Shown here: piece after piece, positions 1 through 9,145 of the stretch
How the letters are laid out: each line of letters begins with the position of its first letter
Numbering within the stretch: the stretch's first letter is position 1
NCBI GenBank assembly: GCA_002384935.1
Contig: DGCD01000018.1
Location: forward strand, 224,010-288,009
Source: Pusillimonas sp. UBA3987
Lineage (GTDB): Bacteria; Pseudomonadota; Gammaproteobacteria; Burkholderiales; Burkholderiaceae_B
Length of the DNA: 64,000 bases
Direction: 5' to 3'
The notes under the pieces: model-generated
What the model was told of the DNA's origin: nothing
Database searches by the model: none
What the model saw: only the letters and a program-made list of their open reading frames with translations
Made by a program: the position numbers and the translations under genes

Positions 1-1356
1 GACCAGGAACCAGGCTGCCATTGAAGGCATGGTTTCCGATGTTTGGAAGGCGGCTGACAGTAAAGAAAACTTGGCGACAAAGCCCGATAGGGGAGGCAGG
101 CCTGCGATTAGAATGGCGCTGGCGATAAAACTCAGGCCCAGAAATGCCATGGCTGCGGGGATGGCGACACCGACAACCGTGTCGGTACGTTCAGACAGGC
201 TGGAGTCGGGGTCGTCGAGGTCGAATGCCTCCATACTCACCGCAAGAATATCGGCACCCACGCTGCGGGTGCGCTCGACCATTTCAAGCAGCAGGAAGAA
301 TGCCGCCGTTGCAACGACGGAACTGAGCAGGTAGAACAAAGCCGGCCCGGTCATAGCCACGCCCGGCATCCCCAGTGCCGATAGCAAGGTGCCTGCGGAA
401 ATGATGACGCAATAGGATGCAACCCGTTCGGCATGGTAGGCCGCAAGAATGCCGATGGTGCCGAATATCAGCGTAGCCAGGCCCACCGGGTACATCCATT
501 CACCACCAAACGCGGCCGGGGCGCCGGTGGGTTGCAGCAAAGAACCCAGGCGCAACAAGGCATAAATGCCGACTTTGGTCATGATGCAGAAAACCGCTGC
601 AACGGGTGGGCAGGCATTTGCGTAGGCTGAAGCCAGCCAGAAATTTAGGGGCCAGGCAGCCGCCTTGATAAGAAAGGCAACACCCAGGATGGCGGCGGCC
701 GTTTCAAACAGGCGCCGATCTCCCGCCTGGAGTTCGCCGGCCCGGATGGCCAGGTCAGCCATGTTCAGGGTGCCGGTGACACCGTAAATCAGGGCGATGG
801 CCACCAGCAGCAACAGAGAAGCAACCAGGTTTACGGCAATGTAATGCAGGCCCGACGTGACCCGCATTTCCCCGGAACCGTGCAGCATTAGGCCATACGA
901 GGCGGCCAGCATGACTTCGAAGAAAACAAACAGGTTGAACAGGTCGCCGGTTAGAAACGCGCCGTTCAGGCCCATCAGCAAAAACTGAAAGAGCGGCAGA
1001 AAATGCACCCCGGCACGATCCCAGCGCGCGGTGGAGTACATGAGAACAGTTAACCCCAAAAAGGCCGTTAACGTTAGCATGACGGCCGCCAGGCGGTCTG
1101 CCACCGCGACAATACCAAATGGCGCAGGCCAGTCTCCCAGCAAATATACGGCGACCTGGTAGGGCCACAACTCGGGCTCGTAACCCGATGTGATGAATAA
1201 AAGTTGAATGGCGACAATCAATTGCAGCACGAGCGAAGCAAATGACAGCGCCAGCCGGAAATGGCGATGCGTGTCTTTGATGACAATAAGCATGCCCCCT
1301 GCAATCAGGGGGATGACAACCGGCAGAATAGGAAAGTGGGCCAGCAAGACGTTCAC
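1..1356 (-). CDS. mrpD: Mrp/Mnh/Pha-type cation:proton antiporter subunit D (3' end outside window)
   Basis: An open frame runs from a GTG at 1356 to the window edge without a stop, giving 452 residues; the C-terminus is missing. It is a very hydrophobic, many-helix protein of the NADH dehydrogenase ND2/ND4/ND5-like family. It carries the conserved stretch GDLFNLFVFFEVML and the motif LPPLSGFVAKF near the visible end. In Mrp complexes subunit D is one of the two large proton-channel-like subunits that exchange Na+ or K+ for H+. The GTG overlaps the stop of the upstream mrpC (CTGTGA), so the two are translationally coupled. Subunits E, F and G would be expected just left of the window. The family call is secure; the transported ion is not readable from the sequence. 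Confidence 0.9.
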   Translation of the reverse strand, partial: MNVLLAHFPILPVVIPLIAGGMLIVIKDTHRHFRLALSFASLVLQLIVAIQLLFITSGYEPELWPYQVAVYLLGDWPAPFGIVAVADRLAAVMLTLTAFLGLTVLMYSTARWDRAGVHFLPLFQFLLMGLNGAFLTGDLFNLFVFFEVMLAASYGLMLHGSGEMRVTSGLHYIAVNLVASLLLLVAIALIYGVTGTLNMADLAIRAGELQAGDRRLFETAAAILGVAFLIKAAAWPLNFWLASAYANACPPVAAVFCIMTKVGIYALLRLGSLLQPTGAPAAFGGEWMYPVGLATLIFGTIGILAAYHAERVASYCVIISAGTLLSALGMPGVAMTGPALFYLLSSVVATAAFFLLLEMVERTRSVGADILAVSMEAFDLDDPDSSLSERTDTVVGVAIPAAMAFLGLSFIASAILIAGLPPLSGFVAKFSLLSAAFQTSETMPSMAAWFLV

Positions 1357-1697
1357 AGATCCGCCTCCCGCCCGTCTACGTGGTCATTTCCGGCCAGGCC
1401 ACGTGATGCCAGCAAAACCACCAGGAACAATGCGGTGGTTGCGAAACTGATGACAATGGCCGTGAGTACCAATGCCTGTGGCACCGGGTCGGCGTAAAGC
1501 GCCGGGTCTAAACCTTTTGCTTGGTCGATGACCGGTGGTGCGCCGATGGTAAGGCGCCCCATGGAAAAAATGAACAAATTAACGGCGTACGAAAGTAACG
1601 TTAGCCCCATGATGACCTGAAAAGTACGGGGGCGCAGAATCAACCAAACGCCTGAACCGGTCAGGACGCCGATTGCCAGTGCTAGAACGATTTCCAT
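1353..1697 (-). CDS. mrpC: Mrp-type antiporter subunit C
   Basis: A 114-residue protein with three membrane helices, related to NADH dehydrogenase subunit NuoK, the usual size and topology of MrpC/MnhC/PhaC. It opens with a hydrophobic helix (EIVLALAIGVLTGSGVWLIL) and continues with GLTLLSYAVNLFIF, which is typical of the family. The start ATG overlaps the stop of the A/B gene as ATGA, and its own stop overlaps the GTG of subunit D. The three genes are therefore one tightly coupled operon encoding one membrane complex. Confidence 0.92.
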   Translation of the reverse strand: MEIVLALAIGVLTGSGVWLILRPRTFQVIMGLTLLSYAVNLFIFSMGRLTIGAPPVIDQAKGLDPALYADPVPQALVLTAIVISFATTALFLVVLLASRGLAGNDHVDGREADL

Positions 1698-4624
1698 CAG
1701 GCGGCCTCCTCTGGATGCGGGTTGCTTCGTGCCGGGGCCGGTTTACGCCGGAAGCGTAAAGACTGGTGAGCCAGCGCGACCAGAATAAGGACGGTTGAAC
1801 CAATAACCAGCATATAGACGCCAATGTCGAAAACAAGCACGGTTGAAATAGGCATGACGCCAACCCACGGAATACTGACCTCAAGTTTGAAGGCCGAAAG
1901 GAAAGGACGCATGCTCCACCAGGCAGACAGCGCCGCTCCTGCGGCCACCAGCAGGCCTATTCCCATCCAGTATTGGGGCTTCAGGTTCTGCCTGGCTTCA
2001 ACCCACAGTACGCCGCCCACGACATACTGCAGGATAATGGCAGTGGCAAAAATAAGGCCCGCGATAAATCCGCCGCCCGGCAGATTGTGTCCGCGCAGCA
2101 GGAAAAATAATGAAACCAGTGCCGCCATGGGCAATAAAAGGCGCGACAGTATGGCCGGAATCTTAAGTGGGCCGCTGGGGGCCAGTACTTCCTTGGAATC
2201 CGGTTTTTCCACTTCCGCCGCAATATTTGACCCCGACCCTTTTTGTCGGCGCAAAGGGCCGTCTTTAATGGTTTCTGGTGGCGGACGAAAGCGCCGCAGC
2301 AGCGCAAACACCGTTAGCGCCACAATACCCAGCACGCAGATTTCTCCCAGAGTGTCAAAGCTGCGAAAATCGACCAGTATGACATTTACCACGTTCGACC
2401 CGTGGCCTTCGGGAACCGAGTTGCTGACAAAGAAACGTGAAATCTCGTTGTCGAATGGGCGGGTCATGATGACATAGGAAACCAGCGCAATGCCCGACCC
2501 GCTTGCAACGGCAAGGATAATGTCGCGAGATCGCCGGGTAAGTGTTTTGATGCGATCCAGTACGTAGGTTTCCTCCGCCCGCACGCGCGGAGGCAGCCAT
2601 CGCAGCCCCAACAAAATGAGAACGACGGTAACGACTTCGACAACCAATTGGGTCAGTGCAAGATCGGGTGCCGAGAACCAGGCGAAGGTCATGGCTGTTG
2701 TGAGTCCGGCGCCACCGGCCATGGCCAGCGCGGCAGGACGATGGTACTTGGCCTGGATTGCTGCGCCGACTGCACATGCGCCACCGGCAATCCACAGCAA
2801 AAGAAAAAACAGATTCACCGGGGTTGCCAGTTCGGGCTGCCACCAGCCGTTTTCCAGCAGGGGCAGGGCGGCCACCACAACCGTAACGGCAATAACCAGC
2901 ATCAGTTGTGTTTGCAGGCGTATTGAGGATACCCAGTCGAGCAGGTATGACGCACCGCGATCCATAAATTCAATCAGCGATTCAAAAGTCTGGCGCCCGT
3001 TCAATCGATAGATCAGCGGCGAGCGACCCGTATGCATTTTGTCGAGCCGGCGCATGATGAGCCACAGGATAATGCCACCGGCCAGGGCAACCAGGCTCAT
3101 GACCAGCGGCAGGTTGAAACCGTGCCAGACCTTGAGGCTGTAGGGCGGTGTGTCCGGCCCCAGGATGGAGGTTGAGGCCGACAGCAGCAGCGGACCCAAT
3201 GTATAGCGCGGGAAAATACCCACAACCAGGCAGGTGAGAACCAGCAGAGCACTGGGCACCAGCATCCAGAATGGCGGTTCATGCGGCGCTTTGGGCAGGT
3301 CGGTGGCCAGCGGACCGAAGAAAACGGTGTGTATGAAGCGCAGGGAATACGTTACGGCAAAAGCGCCGGCCACCACCGCGCACAGCGGCAAAATCTGCTC
3401 AATAATGGAGCCTTTGGCGACAAAAACGGTTTCGGCAAAAAACATTTCTTTCGACAAAAAACCGTTGAGCAACGGCACACCTGCCATGGATGCCGCAGCC
3501 ACGATGGCCAGGGTGGTGGTTACCGGCATGGCGTGTCGCAAACCCGATAGCTTCGACATATCACGCGTACCTGTTTCGTGGTCGACAATACCCGCGGCCA
3601 TGAATAAGGATGCTTTGAAGGTCGCGTGGTTCATCATGTGGAATACGGCGGCAATCAGGCCCAGGGTGCTGTTCATGCCCAGCAGTAGGGTAATGAGCCC
3701 CAGATGGCCGATGGTTGAGTAAGCCAGGACCCCTTTCATGTCATTCTGGAAAATAGCGGCGTAGGAACCCAGGACCAGTGTAATGAGCCCTGCGCCGCCG
3801 ATAATCCAGAACCATTCGTCGGTGCCGGCCAGAACCGGCCAGAAGCGGGCCAGTAAAAACACACCGGCCTTGACCATGGTGGCCGAGTGCAGATAGGCCG
3901 AAACCGGCGTGGGAGCGGCCATGGCATTAGGAAGCCAGATATGAAACGGGAATTGGGCGCTTTTGGTGAGCGCACCCACGGCTACCAGAACAATAATGGC
4001 CGGGTACCAGGCGTGCGCGCGAATTTGCTCGCCGGCGCCCAATACCTTGTCCAGGTCATAACTGCCGGCCACATGGCCCAGCATGAGCATGCCTGCCAGC
4101 AGGCACAACCCGCCCATGCCGGTAATGGTAAGGGCCATGCGGGCGCCCCGGCGGGCGTCGAGCCGGTGATTCCAGTAGGCAATCAGCATGAAAGACGACA
4201 AACTGGTCAGTTCCCAGAACACCACCAGTTGAATAAGATTGCCGGACATCACCACGCCCAGCATTGAGCCCATGAATAATAGAAAGAATGAGAAGAACCG
4301 GGGCACCGGGTCTTTGGGCGACATGTAATAGCGGGCGTACAGCACAATAAGTGCGGCCATCACGCAAACCAGCATGGCGAACAGCCAGGCGTAGCCGTCG
4401 AGGCGCAAGACAAAATCAATTTCCAGCGCCGAGGGAATCCAGGCCAGCTTAAGTTCAACAATTTCACCCGCAGCCACTTGCGGGTAGAAGCCGGCAATTA
4501 ACCCGGCGCAGCACAAGGCGATAAAACCGGCCAGCCATGCCTCGATGGTGCGTGCGTTACTGGGTAGAAACGCCGCAATAATACTTCCCAGAAAAGGTAA
4601 AGCCAGGATCAGCAGTAAGGTCAT
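1697..4624 (-). CDS. mrpA: Mrp-type antiporter fused subunit A/B
   Basis: A 975-residue membrane protein. The first ~500 residues are the ND5-like MrpA channel core (for example ALTKSAQFPFHIWLPNAM and FHMMNHATFKASLFMAAG). The next part carries the MrpA C-terminal helices. From about residue 820 an MrpB-like domain follows (RGHNLPGGGFIAGLIFA). The A and B subunits are thus fused, as in the PhaA(B) type of proteobacteria, and no separate mrpB lies before mrpC. I chose the ATG at 4624 because GAGG stands six bases upstream and the protein then starts MTLLLILALPFLG; an in-frame start 45 bases earlier lacks this support. Expected role: Na+(K+)/H+ exchange, pH and salt homeostasis. Confidence 0.93.
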   Translation of the reverse strand: MTLLLILALPFLGSIIAAFLPSNARTIEAWLAGFIALCCAGLIAGFYPQVAAGEIVELKLAWIPSALEIDFVLRLDGYAWLFAMLVCVMAALIVLYARYYMSPKDPVPRFFSFFLLFMGSMLGVVMSGNLIQLVVFWELTSLSSFMLIAYWNHRLDARRGARMALTITGMGGLCLLAGMLMLGHVAGSYDLDKVLGAGEQIRAHAWYPAIIVLVAVGALTKSAQFPFHIWLPNAMAAPTPVSAYLHSATMVKAGVFLLARFWPVLAGTDEWFWIIGGAGLITLVLGSYAAIFQNDMKGVLAYSTIGHLGLITLLLGMNSTLGLIAAVFHMMNHATFKASLFMAAGIVDHETGTRDMSKLSGLRHAMPVTTTLAIVAAASMAGVPLLNGFLSKEMFFAETVFVAKGSIIEQILPLCAVVAGAFAVTYSLRFIHTVFFGPLATDLPKAPHEPPFWMLVPSALLVLTCLVVGIFPRYTLGPLLLSASTSILGPDTPPYSLKVWHGFNLPLVMSLVALAGGIILWLIMRRLDKMHTGRSPLIYRLNGRQTFESLIEFMDRGASYLLDWVSSIRLQTQLMLVIAVTVVVAALPLLENGWWQPELATPVNLFFLLLWIAGGACAVGAAIQAKYHRPAALAMAGGAGLTTAMTFAWFSAPDLALTQLVVEVVTVVLILLGLRWLPPRVRAEETYVLDRIKTLTRRSRDIILAVASGSGIALVSYVIMTRPFDNEISRFFVSNSVPEGHGSNVVNVILVDFRSFDTLGEICVLGIVALTVFALLRRFRPPPETIKDGPLRRQKGSGSNIAAEVEKPDSKEVLAPSGPLKIPAILSRLLLPMAALVSLFFLLRGHNLPGGGFIAGLIFATAIILQYVVGGVLWVEARQNLKPQYWMGIGLLVAAGAALSAWWSMRPFLSAFKLEVSIPWVGVMPISTVLVFDIGVYMLVIGSTVLILVALAHQSLRFRRKPAPARSNPHPEEAA

Positions 4625-4706
4625 CGAGCCTCGGGCAGAGTGATAATTCAGTGGATTTTGGCCTCCCAATAATACGATACTTTTATAGCCATTTCGTGCG
4701 TAATGA

Positions 4707-4735
4707 CGAAAAAAAACCGACTTTTAATGCCGGTT
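4707..4735 (-). terminator. Intrinsic terminator after the MepK-like gene
   Basis: Read on the minus strand, a 7-bp stem (AACCGGC with GTCGGTT, one G-U pair) with a 7-base loop is followed by a run of T. It lies just past the stop at 4764 and upstream of the antiporter operon, separating the two transcription units. Confidence 0.75.
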
Positions 4736-4763
4736 CTAGGTTTTTTGAAATCGATTTTTTTGG

Positions 4764-5348
4764 CTACCAGGTGCGCACTTTTCCGGTATCCACGTGTATG
4801 AATTGCTCAGTCGGGTAGTATCCCACGCCGCCTGCGTTCAAGGAGATGGCCGCGTCGCGCAATTCGGCCAGCGGCACGCCGGGCAGGCGAACGTCGATGG
4901 CCTTGCCATACATATGCAAACTGTTCTTTGCCACGCCACCCCCGCGGGTTTTGCGCAGGTGTTCGTTGGTTTTCGGGTCGCGATAGCCGGAAATAACCTC
5001 GAATGAGCCTTTGGTATTGAGCAGTGTGCGGATCTGGTTGAGCTGGTCGTACAGTGCCGGGTCCATGGTGCCGATCGCGCCTGAATAGTGGTCTCGCAAG
5101 AACACATTCAGTTGTCGAAGTGCGGGGGGGATATAGTCATCGTTCAAGGCATAAACCAGTTGAACCTTCTCAAGCGTGTGGGTGTGGTCAAGGGCAATCT
5201 CGCGCTCGTAAACACGGACACCTGCCAACGCCGGGCCCGAAATGACGGGCGTGGCGCCCAGCAGTGACAAGGCGCCCATGCGACGCAGAAAAGCGCGTCG
5301 GGATACGGCAGCACGGGAGGGCGATTTCAGAAAATGATCAGGTGGCAT
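4764..5348 (-). CDS. MepK-like (YcbK/DUF882) M15-family peptidoglycan endopeptidase
   Basis: A 194-residue exported protein. A twin-arginine type signal (SRRAFLRRMGALSLLG, then ALA) leads into a peptidase M15A/DUF882 domain. Metal-ligand motifs are visible: SGYRDPKTNEHLR, then SLHMYGKAIDVRLPG, and near the end FIHVDTGKVRTW. The E. coli relative YcbK/MepK cleaves 3-3 cross-links in peptidoglycan. That fits its position 32 bases downstream of an L,D-transpeptidase gene, the enzyme class that makes such cross-links. The start at 5348 is preferred because GGAGG lies 8 bases upstream; an in-frame TTG 21 bases earlier would include that ribosome site in the coding sequence. Confidence 0.85.
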   Translation of the reverse strand: MPPDHFLKSPSRAAVSRRAFLRRMGALSLLGATPVISGPALAGVRVYEREIALDHTHTLEKVQLVYALNDDYIPPALRQLNVFLRDHYSGAIGTMDPALYDQLNQIRTLLNTKGSFEVISGYRDPKTNEHLRKTRGGGVAKNSLHMYGKAIDVRLPGVPLAELRDAAISLNAGGVGYYPTEQFIHVDTGKVRTW

Positions 5349-5380
5349 GGGAGAGCCTCCGAAAGACAAGTGCCCGGTTA

Positions 5381-7060
5381 TTATCGCCGGTTTTTCAATG
5401 CTTTACTTAAAGTGGCATCGTGACCATAGATGTCGTCATAGAAATAGGCCTGCCCGTCGCGAATGATGACAGTGCCGTAAGCCAGCACGACCGGAATCGG
5501 TTCGTTCAGGCGAATGGTTTGCGATTTGCCGGCTTGCATCGCCTGCTCGATGCGTTCGCGCGGCCAGGCGGGGTCGTTTTCCAGCACAAACCGGGCCAGT
5601 GCCACCGGTTCCTCCACGCGAATGCAACCATGGCTGAAGTCGCGTCGCGTGCGCTCAAACAACTGCGGCGCCGGGGTGTGGTGAAGAAAAATATTGGTGT
5701 TGTTCGGAAAAATAAACTTGATGTCGCCCAACGCATTTACCGGCCCGGGGCGCTGGCGGATACGTGCCTGACCATTCATGACGGCTTGCAGATTGGCATC
5801 AGACAGTTGAGTGGATACTGAACCATCACTTTTTACAAACTCGAAACCCTGGCGGCTGAAGTAGGCCGGGTCACGTTTGAGGCGTGGAATGGTTTCACCG
5901 CGTGCGATAGACGGCGGCACATTCCAATACGGACTGAACTCGATAAAGCGCATGTCCTCGTCAAACACCGGTGTCGAGGTGTCCAGCGCCCTTCCCACAA
6001 TGACCTTCATGCGCAGTTTCATGTCGATATTGCCTTGCTGATCGGTTTCATAGGCGCGCAGGACGAACTCCGGTACGTTTACCACGATCATGCGCGGGTG
6101 GGACTGCAGCGGTGTCCAGCGCAAGCGCTCCAGCGTCAGCGCCATTTGTTCAAGGCGTTGTTCGGGTGACACGTTCAACTGGCGTAATGTGGCAGGGCCG
6201 ATGATGCCGTCGGCGTCCAGACCGTGTCGCACCTGAAATGCGCGAATGCCGACCTGGAGGGTGTCGTTGTATTCCAGCGGCACCTGAGTATCGATGGGTA
6301 GGTCACCCAATGCGATCAGACGGCTTGTTAACGTATCCAGGGCAGGATACGCCTGGCCGCGTGCCAGTTTTTTTCCTGCGGGCATGGGTAGCGGGGCAGA
6401 CCAGGCCGGATGTTGTGCCAGTAACCGGTAATGGGCCATTGCGTTAACCAGTGCATCGTACATGGGCACCTGCGGTTGTGCTTCTTGCAAGGCATCGCGC
6501 AGACGGTTCTGCTGCAGGGCATCGGCAATGTAGGTGCGGGCGTTAAAGGCCGGTTGGGGGCGAGGCTTGAACTTCTGGTGTACTGCGTGGGGGTCGACCC
6601 GGCCGTCACGCAAATCGGTCAGGTATTTTTCCAGGCTCGCCGTCAGTTGTTCGTTAAGCGCACGCTGTTCAGCAACTGTTGGCGTTTCGCCATCGGATAA
6701 GCGGGTAAATTGAGCCCAGAGGGCGGCGGTGTTGTAATCGGCCGGGTCCAGGCCCTGATTGCGTGCACTGGTAAGGGTTTCCAGCGCGTCTAAAACCTGA
6801 TCAACCGGCTTGCCTGTTTCATCCAGCCATTCAGGCGTCGGTGCCATTGTTGTTGATTGTTCAACAGCGCCGGCTTCGACGTATGGGTTTGCCGCTGCCG
6901 GTTGTGCCAGGGCTATTTTCTGGTTGAACAATAGTAAAGCACCAGCAAACACAATAGCGCCCACCCGTAGGCAGGCGCTATTGCAGCGTACCGCGTAATG
7001 GCTGCGATCAGCGGTCGGCGGGTTTGAAGCCGTTTCGGTTGGGCATTTCAATTTTCGCAA
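5381..7060 (-). CDS. YcbB/LdtD-like L,D-transpeptidase
   Basis: A 559-residue periplasmic enzyme. A hydrophobic signal segment (about residues 34-52, ending IALAQ) is followed by a peptidoglycan-binding-like domain (VGIRAFQVRHGLDADGIIGP). A YkuD catalytic domain then ends in SHGCIRVEEP, with Cys479 as the predicted nucleophile. LdtD-type enzymes form 3-3 cross-links between meso-diaminopimelate residues. The start is a TTG at 7060 with AGGA five bases upstream, and lies 53 bases inside the end of the cytochrome gene. A GTG at 6964 is possible but would remove the n-region of the signal. The enzyme class is clear; the start is less certain. Confidence 0.88.
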   Translation of the reverse strand: MRKLKCPTETASNPPTADRSHYAVRCNSACLRVGAIVFAGALLLFNQKIALAQPAAANPYVEAGAVEQSTTMAPTPEWLDETGKPVDQVLDALETLTSARNQGLDPADYNTAALWAQFTRLSDGETPTVAEQRALNEQLTASLEKYLTDLRDGRVDPHAVHQKFKPRPQPAFNARTYIADALQQNRLRDALQEAQPQVPMYDALVNAMAHYRLLAQHPAWSAPLPMPAGKKLARGQAYPALDTLTSRLIALGDLPIDTQVPLEYNDTLQVGIRAFQVRHGLDADGIIGPATLRQLNVSPEQRLEQMALTLERLRWTPLQSHPRMIVVNVPEFVLRAYETDQQGNIDMKLRMKVIVGRALDTSTPVFDEDMRFIEFSPYWNVPPSIARGETIPRLKRDPAYFSRQGFEFVKSDGSVSTQLSDANLQAVMNGQARIRQRPGPVNALGDIKFIFPNNTNIFLHHTPAPQLFERTRRDFSHGCIRVEEPVALARFVLENDPAWPRERIEQAMQAGKSQTIRLNEPIPVVLAYGTVIIRDGQAYFYDDIYGHDATLSKALKNRR

Positions 7061-7577
7061 GATTATCCTGGTTCAAGGTTGCGTCTTTTTCAATGATATT
7101 GCCCTTCCAAAGTATATAGGCTGATACGGCATACACTTCGTCGTCGGTCATGCTGCCCGGGCGGTCGAACGGCATGGCCCGTTTGATGTAGTCGAACAAA
7201 GTGGTGGCGTAAGGCCAATAACTTTCCACGGTTTTAACCGGCGCTTTCTCGGGGTTGTCGTTCACCAGCGTTCCGCGCCCCCCGGCCAGGCGATCGCCAA
7301 TGCCGCCTTCAAGATTAACGCCGTGGCATGCCAGGCATTGTTGCTGGTAGATTTTTTCTCCCTGCATCACCGTGCCGGAGCCTTCAGGCAGGCCGCGCCC
7401 GTCGGGCAAAGGTGAAAAGAAAGGTTTTAAATCCTCGGTGGTGGCCGGCTCACCAAAGTTGTAGGTTTTGTCGGCGCCGTGGTTATCGGCCCAGGCGTTC
7501 AGGCTTAGCCCCAGGCCCAGGGCGAGCACAGCAGCGGCCGTGCGGCCCTTGCGCGAAAATTTAGTAGTGGTGGACAT
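7008..7577 (-). CDS. SoxD-like c-type cytochrome subunit of a sulfite/sulfane dehydrogenase
   Basis: A 189-residue exported monohaem cytochrome c. A cleavable signal (about residues 11-30, ending AWA) precedes a single haem site CLACH at 81-85. A candidate axial methionine lies in the loop AMPFDRPGSM. The C-terminal helix SDDEVYAVSAYIL-like segment is of the type seen in SoxD. The ATG at 7577 has a strong GGGGGAGG site seven bases upstream. It starts 17 bases inside the end of the molybdoenzyme gene, so the two subunits are coupled in translation. Its likely job is to accept electrons from the molybdenum subunit in the periplasm. Whether the substrate is sulfite or protein-bound sulfane cannot be read here; the other sox genes are absent from the window. 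Confidence 0.82.
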   Translation of the reverse strand: MSTTTKFSRKGRTAAAVLALGLGLSLNAWADNHGADKTYNFGEPATTEDLKPFFSPLPDGRGLPEGSGTVMQGEKIYQQQCLACHGVNLEGGIGDRLAGGRGTLVNDNPEKAPVKTVESYWPYATTLFDYIKRAMPFDRPGSMTDDEVYAVSAYILWKGNIIEKDATLNQDNLAKIEMPNRNGFKPADR

Positions 7578-8958
7578 TGGTAACCTCCCCCGTAGAAGCA
7601 ACTTGCCAGCTTTGAATGCCATTCAGGTGGTATACCGAGGCAAGTGGCCCATTGGTGCCACGCTCTTCGATGAGCTTGCCAATGGTGGGCTGAACATAGC
7701 CGGTTTCATCAGTGCAACGGCTTTGCAATATGGCTTGCTTGCCATTCCACTCCCAGGGAATGGTAAAGCGCGTGTGGCACATAGGCAGAATCGGGCCGTG
7801 CAGTTTGGCTTCGCGCCAGTTTTTTCCGCCGTCCACTGATACTTCCACTTTCTTGATGACGCCGCGACCCGACCAGGCCAGCCCGGTAATTTCGTAAAAG
7901 CCGGGCTTTTGCAACAGCATTTCGCCTGATGGATAGGTAATAACCGATTTGGCTTCCATGGTGAATGAAAACTGCAAGGCCGTGCCATCGGGCAGCAAGT
8001 CGGTGTATTTGGAGGTTTCTTCTCGTGTCATGAACGGCATGTCGGATACTTCCAGCCGACGAAGCCACTTAATGCACATGTTGCCTTCATAACCCGGCAC
8101 CACCAAACGAAGCGGGTAACCTTGTTCAGGGCGAATGGCTTCGCCATTCTGCCCGTACGCCAGGAAACAGTCGGCCATGGCTTTTTCGATGGGGATACTG
8201 CGTGTCATGACTGCTCCGTCTCCGCCTTCGGCCAGCAGCCATTTGGCGCCGGATTTCAACACGGACTCATCCAGAATGGTAGACAAGGGTACGCCTGTCC
8301 ATTCAGACGTTGAAGTGAGTCCATGTGTGCCTTGTACCGATTTCAAAGTGGGCTTGATCCATTCCGTTAAACCGTTGCCCGAACACTCAAGAAAGCAGAT
8401 GCGCGACATCATGGGAAACCGCTTGATGGCTTCCATGTGATATTTCTTGGGTTCTTTCACCATGCCGTGGACATACAAAACGTGCTTGGCCGGGTCGATG
8501 GTGGCAATGCCGGCATGGTGGCGCTCGTAGTGCAGGGCCGACGGCGTAATGATGCCCATGCCGCTGGCCAGCGGTGTCATGCTCCACGAAGATTCGGTGG
8601 TTTTGGTGGGGTAGCGCCAGCGTACTTCCGTTTCGAATTGAGATCGGCGCCCATAACCACCGTCGTCGACGTCTACGCCCACACCCTGGTGCTTGCTGGG
8701 GTCGGCGAAGACTTCGCGTTCAATGGCGCCGGGCGTGTCTTGGGCAAAGGTGGGCCGTGCCAGTGCGCCGGCCCCCAGCGCCGCGACGCTGCCCAATAAA
8801 AAACGCCGACGCTGTTTGGCAGGGTCGGCGTTTCCTTGGTAATAAGGGGATTCGGGGTTCTGGCGTTCCTGAGCAAGAAAGGTTTCTTCTTTTGCCTGCA
8901 GTGCTTCATGCTGCGCAGTACTACCCGGCGGCAGTGTTGAGGACGATTTATTTTTCAT
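7561..8958 (-). CDS. SoxC-like molybdopterin sulfite/sulfane dehydrogenase subunit
   Basis: A 465-residue protein of the sulfite oxidase family. A long N-terminal stretch leads to a twin-arginine signal at residues 50-62 (RRRFLLGSVAALG), as expected for a Mo-cofactor enzyme folded before export. The molybdenum-ligand motif ECSGN holds Cys192. Further conserved pieces are TSTSEWTGVPLSTIL, GYPLRLVVPGYEGN and, in the C-terminal dimerisation domain, GRGVIKKVEVSVDGG. It is the first gene of a minus-strand set with its cytochrome partner and is followed by two peptidoglycan enzymes. Family assignment is firm. The choice between SoxC (thiosulfate pathway) and a stand-alone sulfite dehydrogenase is open. 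Confidence 0.87.
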   Translation of the reverse strand: MKNKSSSTLPPGSTAQHEALQAKEETFLAQERQNPESPYYQGNADPAKQRRRFLLGSVAALGAGALARPTFAQDTPGAIEREVFADPSKHQGVGVDVDDGGYGRRSQFETEVRWRYPTKTTESSWSMTPLASGMGIITPSALHYERHHAGIATIDPAKHVLYVHGMVKEPKKYHMEAIKRFPMMSRICFLECSGNGLTEWIKPTLKSVQGTHGLTSTSEWTGVPLSTILDESVLKSGAKWLLAEGGDGAVMTRSIPIEKAMADCFLAYGQNGEAIRPEQGYPLRLVVPGYEGNMCIKWLRRLEVSDMPFMTREETSKYTDLLPDGTALQFSFTMEAKSVITYPSGEMLLQKPGFYEITGLAWSGRGVIKKVEVSVDGGKNWREAKLHGPILPMCHTRFTIPWEWNGKQAILQSRCTDETGYVQPTIGKLIEERGTNGPLASVYHLNGIQSWQVASTGEVTNVHHY

Positions 8959-9145
8959 GTACGACTCCTTGTACAGGGCCGGCTTATGCCGATACTGAAA
9001 AAAGGCCGCTATTGCTGTTTACAATATGCCTTGGCTGGCCGTCTGTATTCATTTTCACGGCGAGCGTGCATTTAGCATAGGCCTGTCGTATGGTGCCGTC
9101 AACCTTAACCCAAAGTACGAAGTAAAAATCCAAAAGGAATGATCC

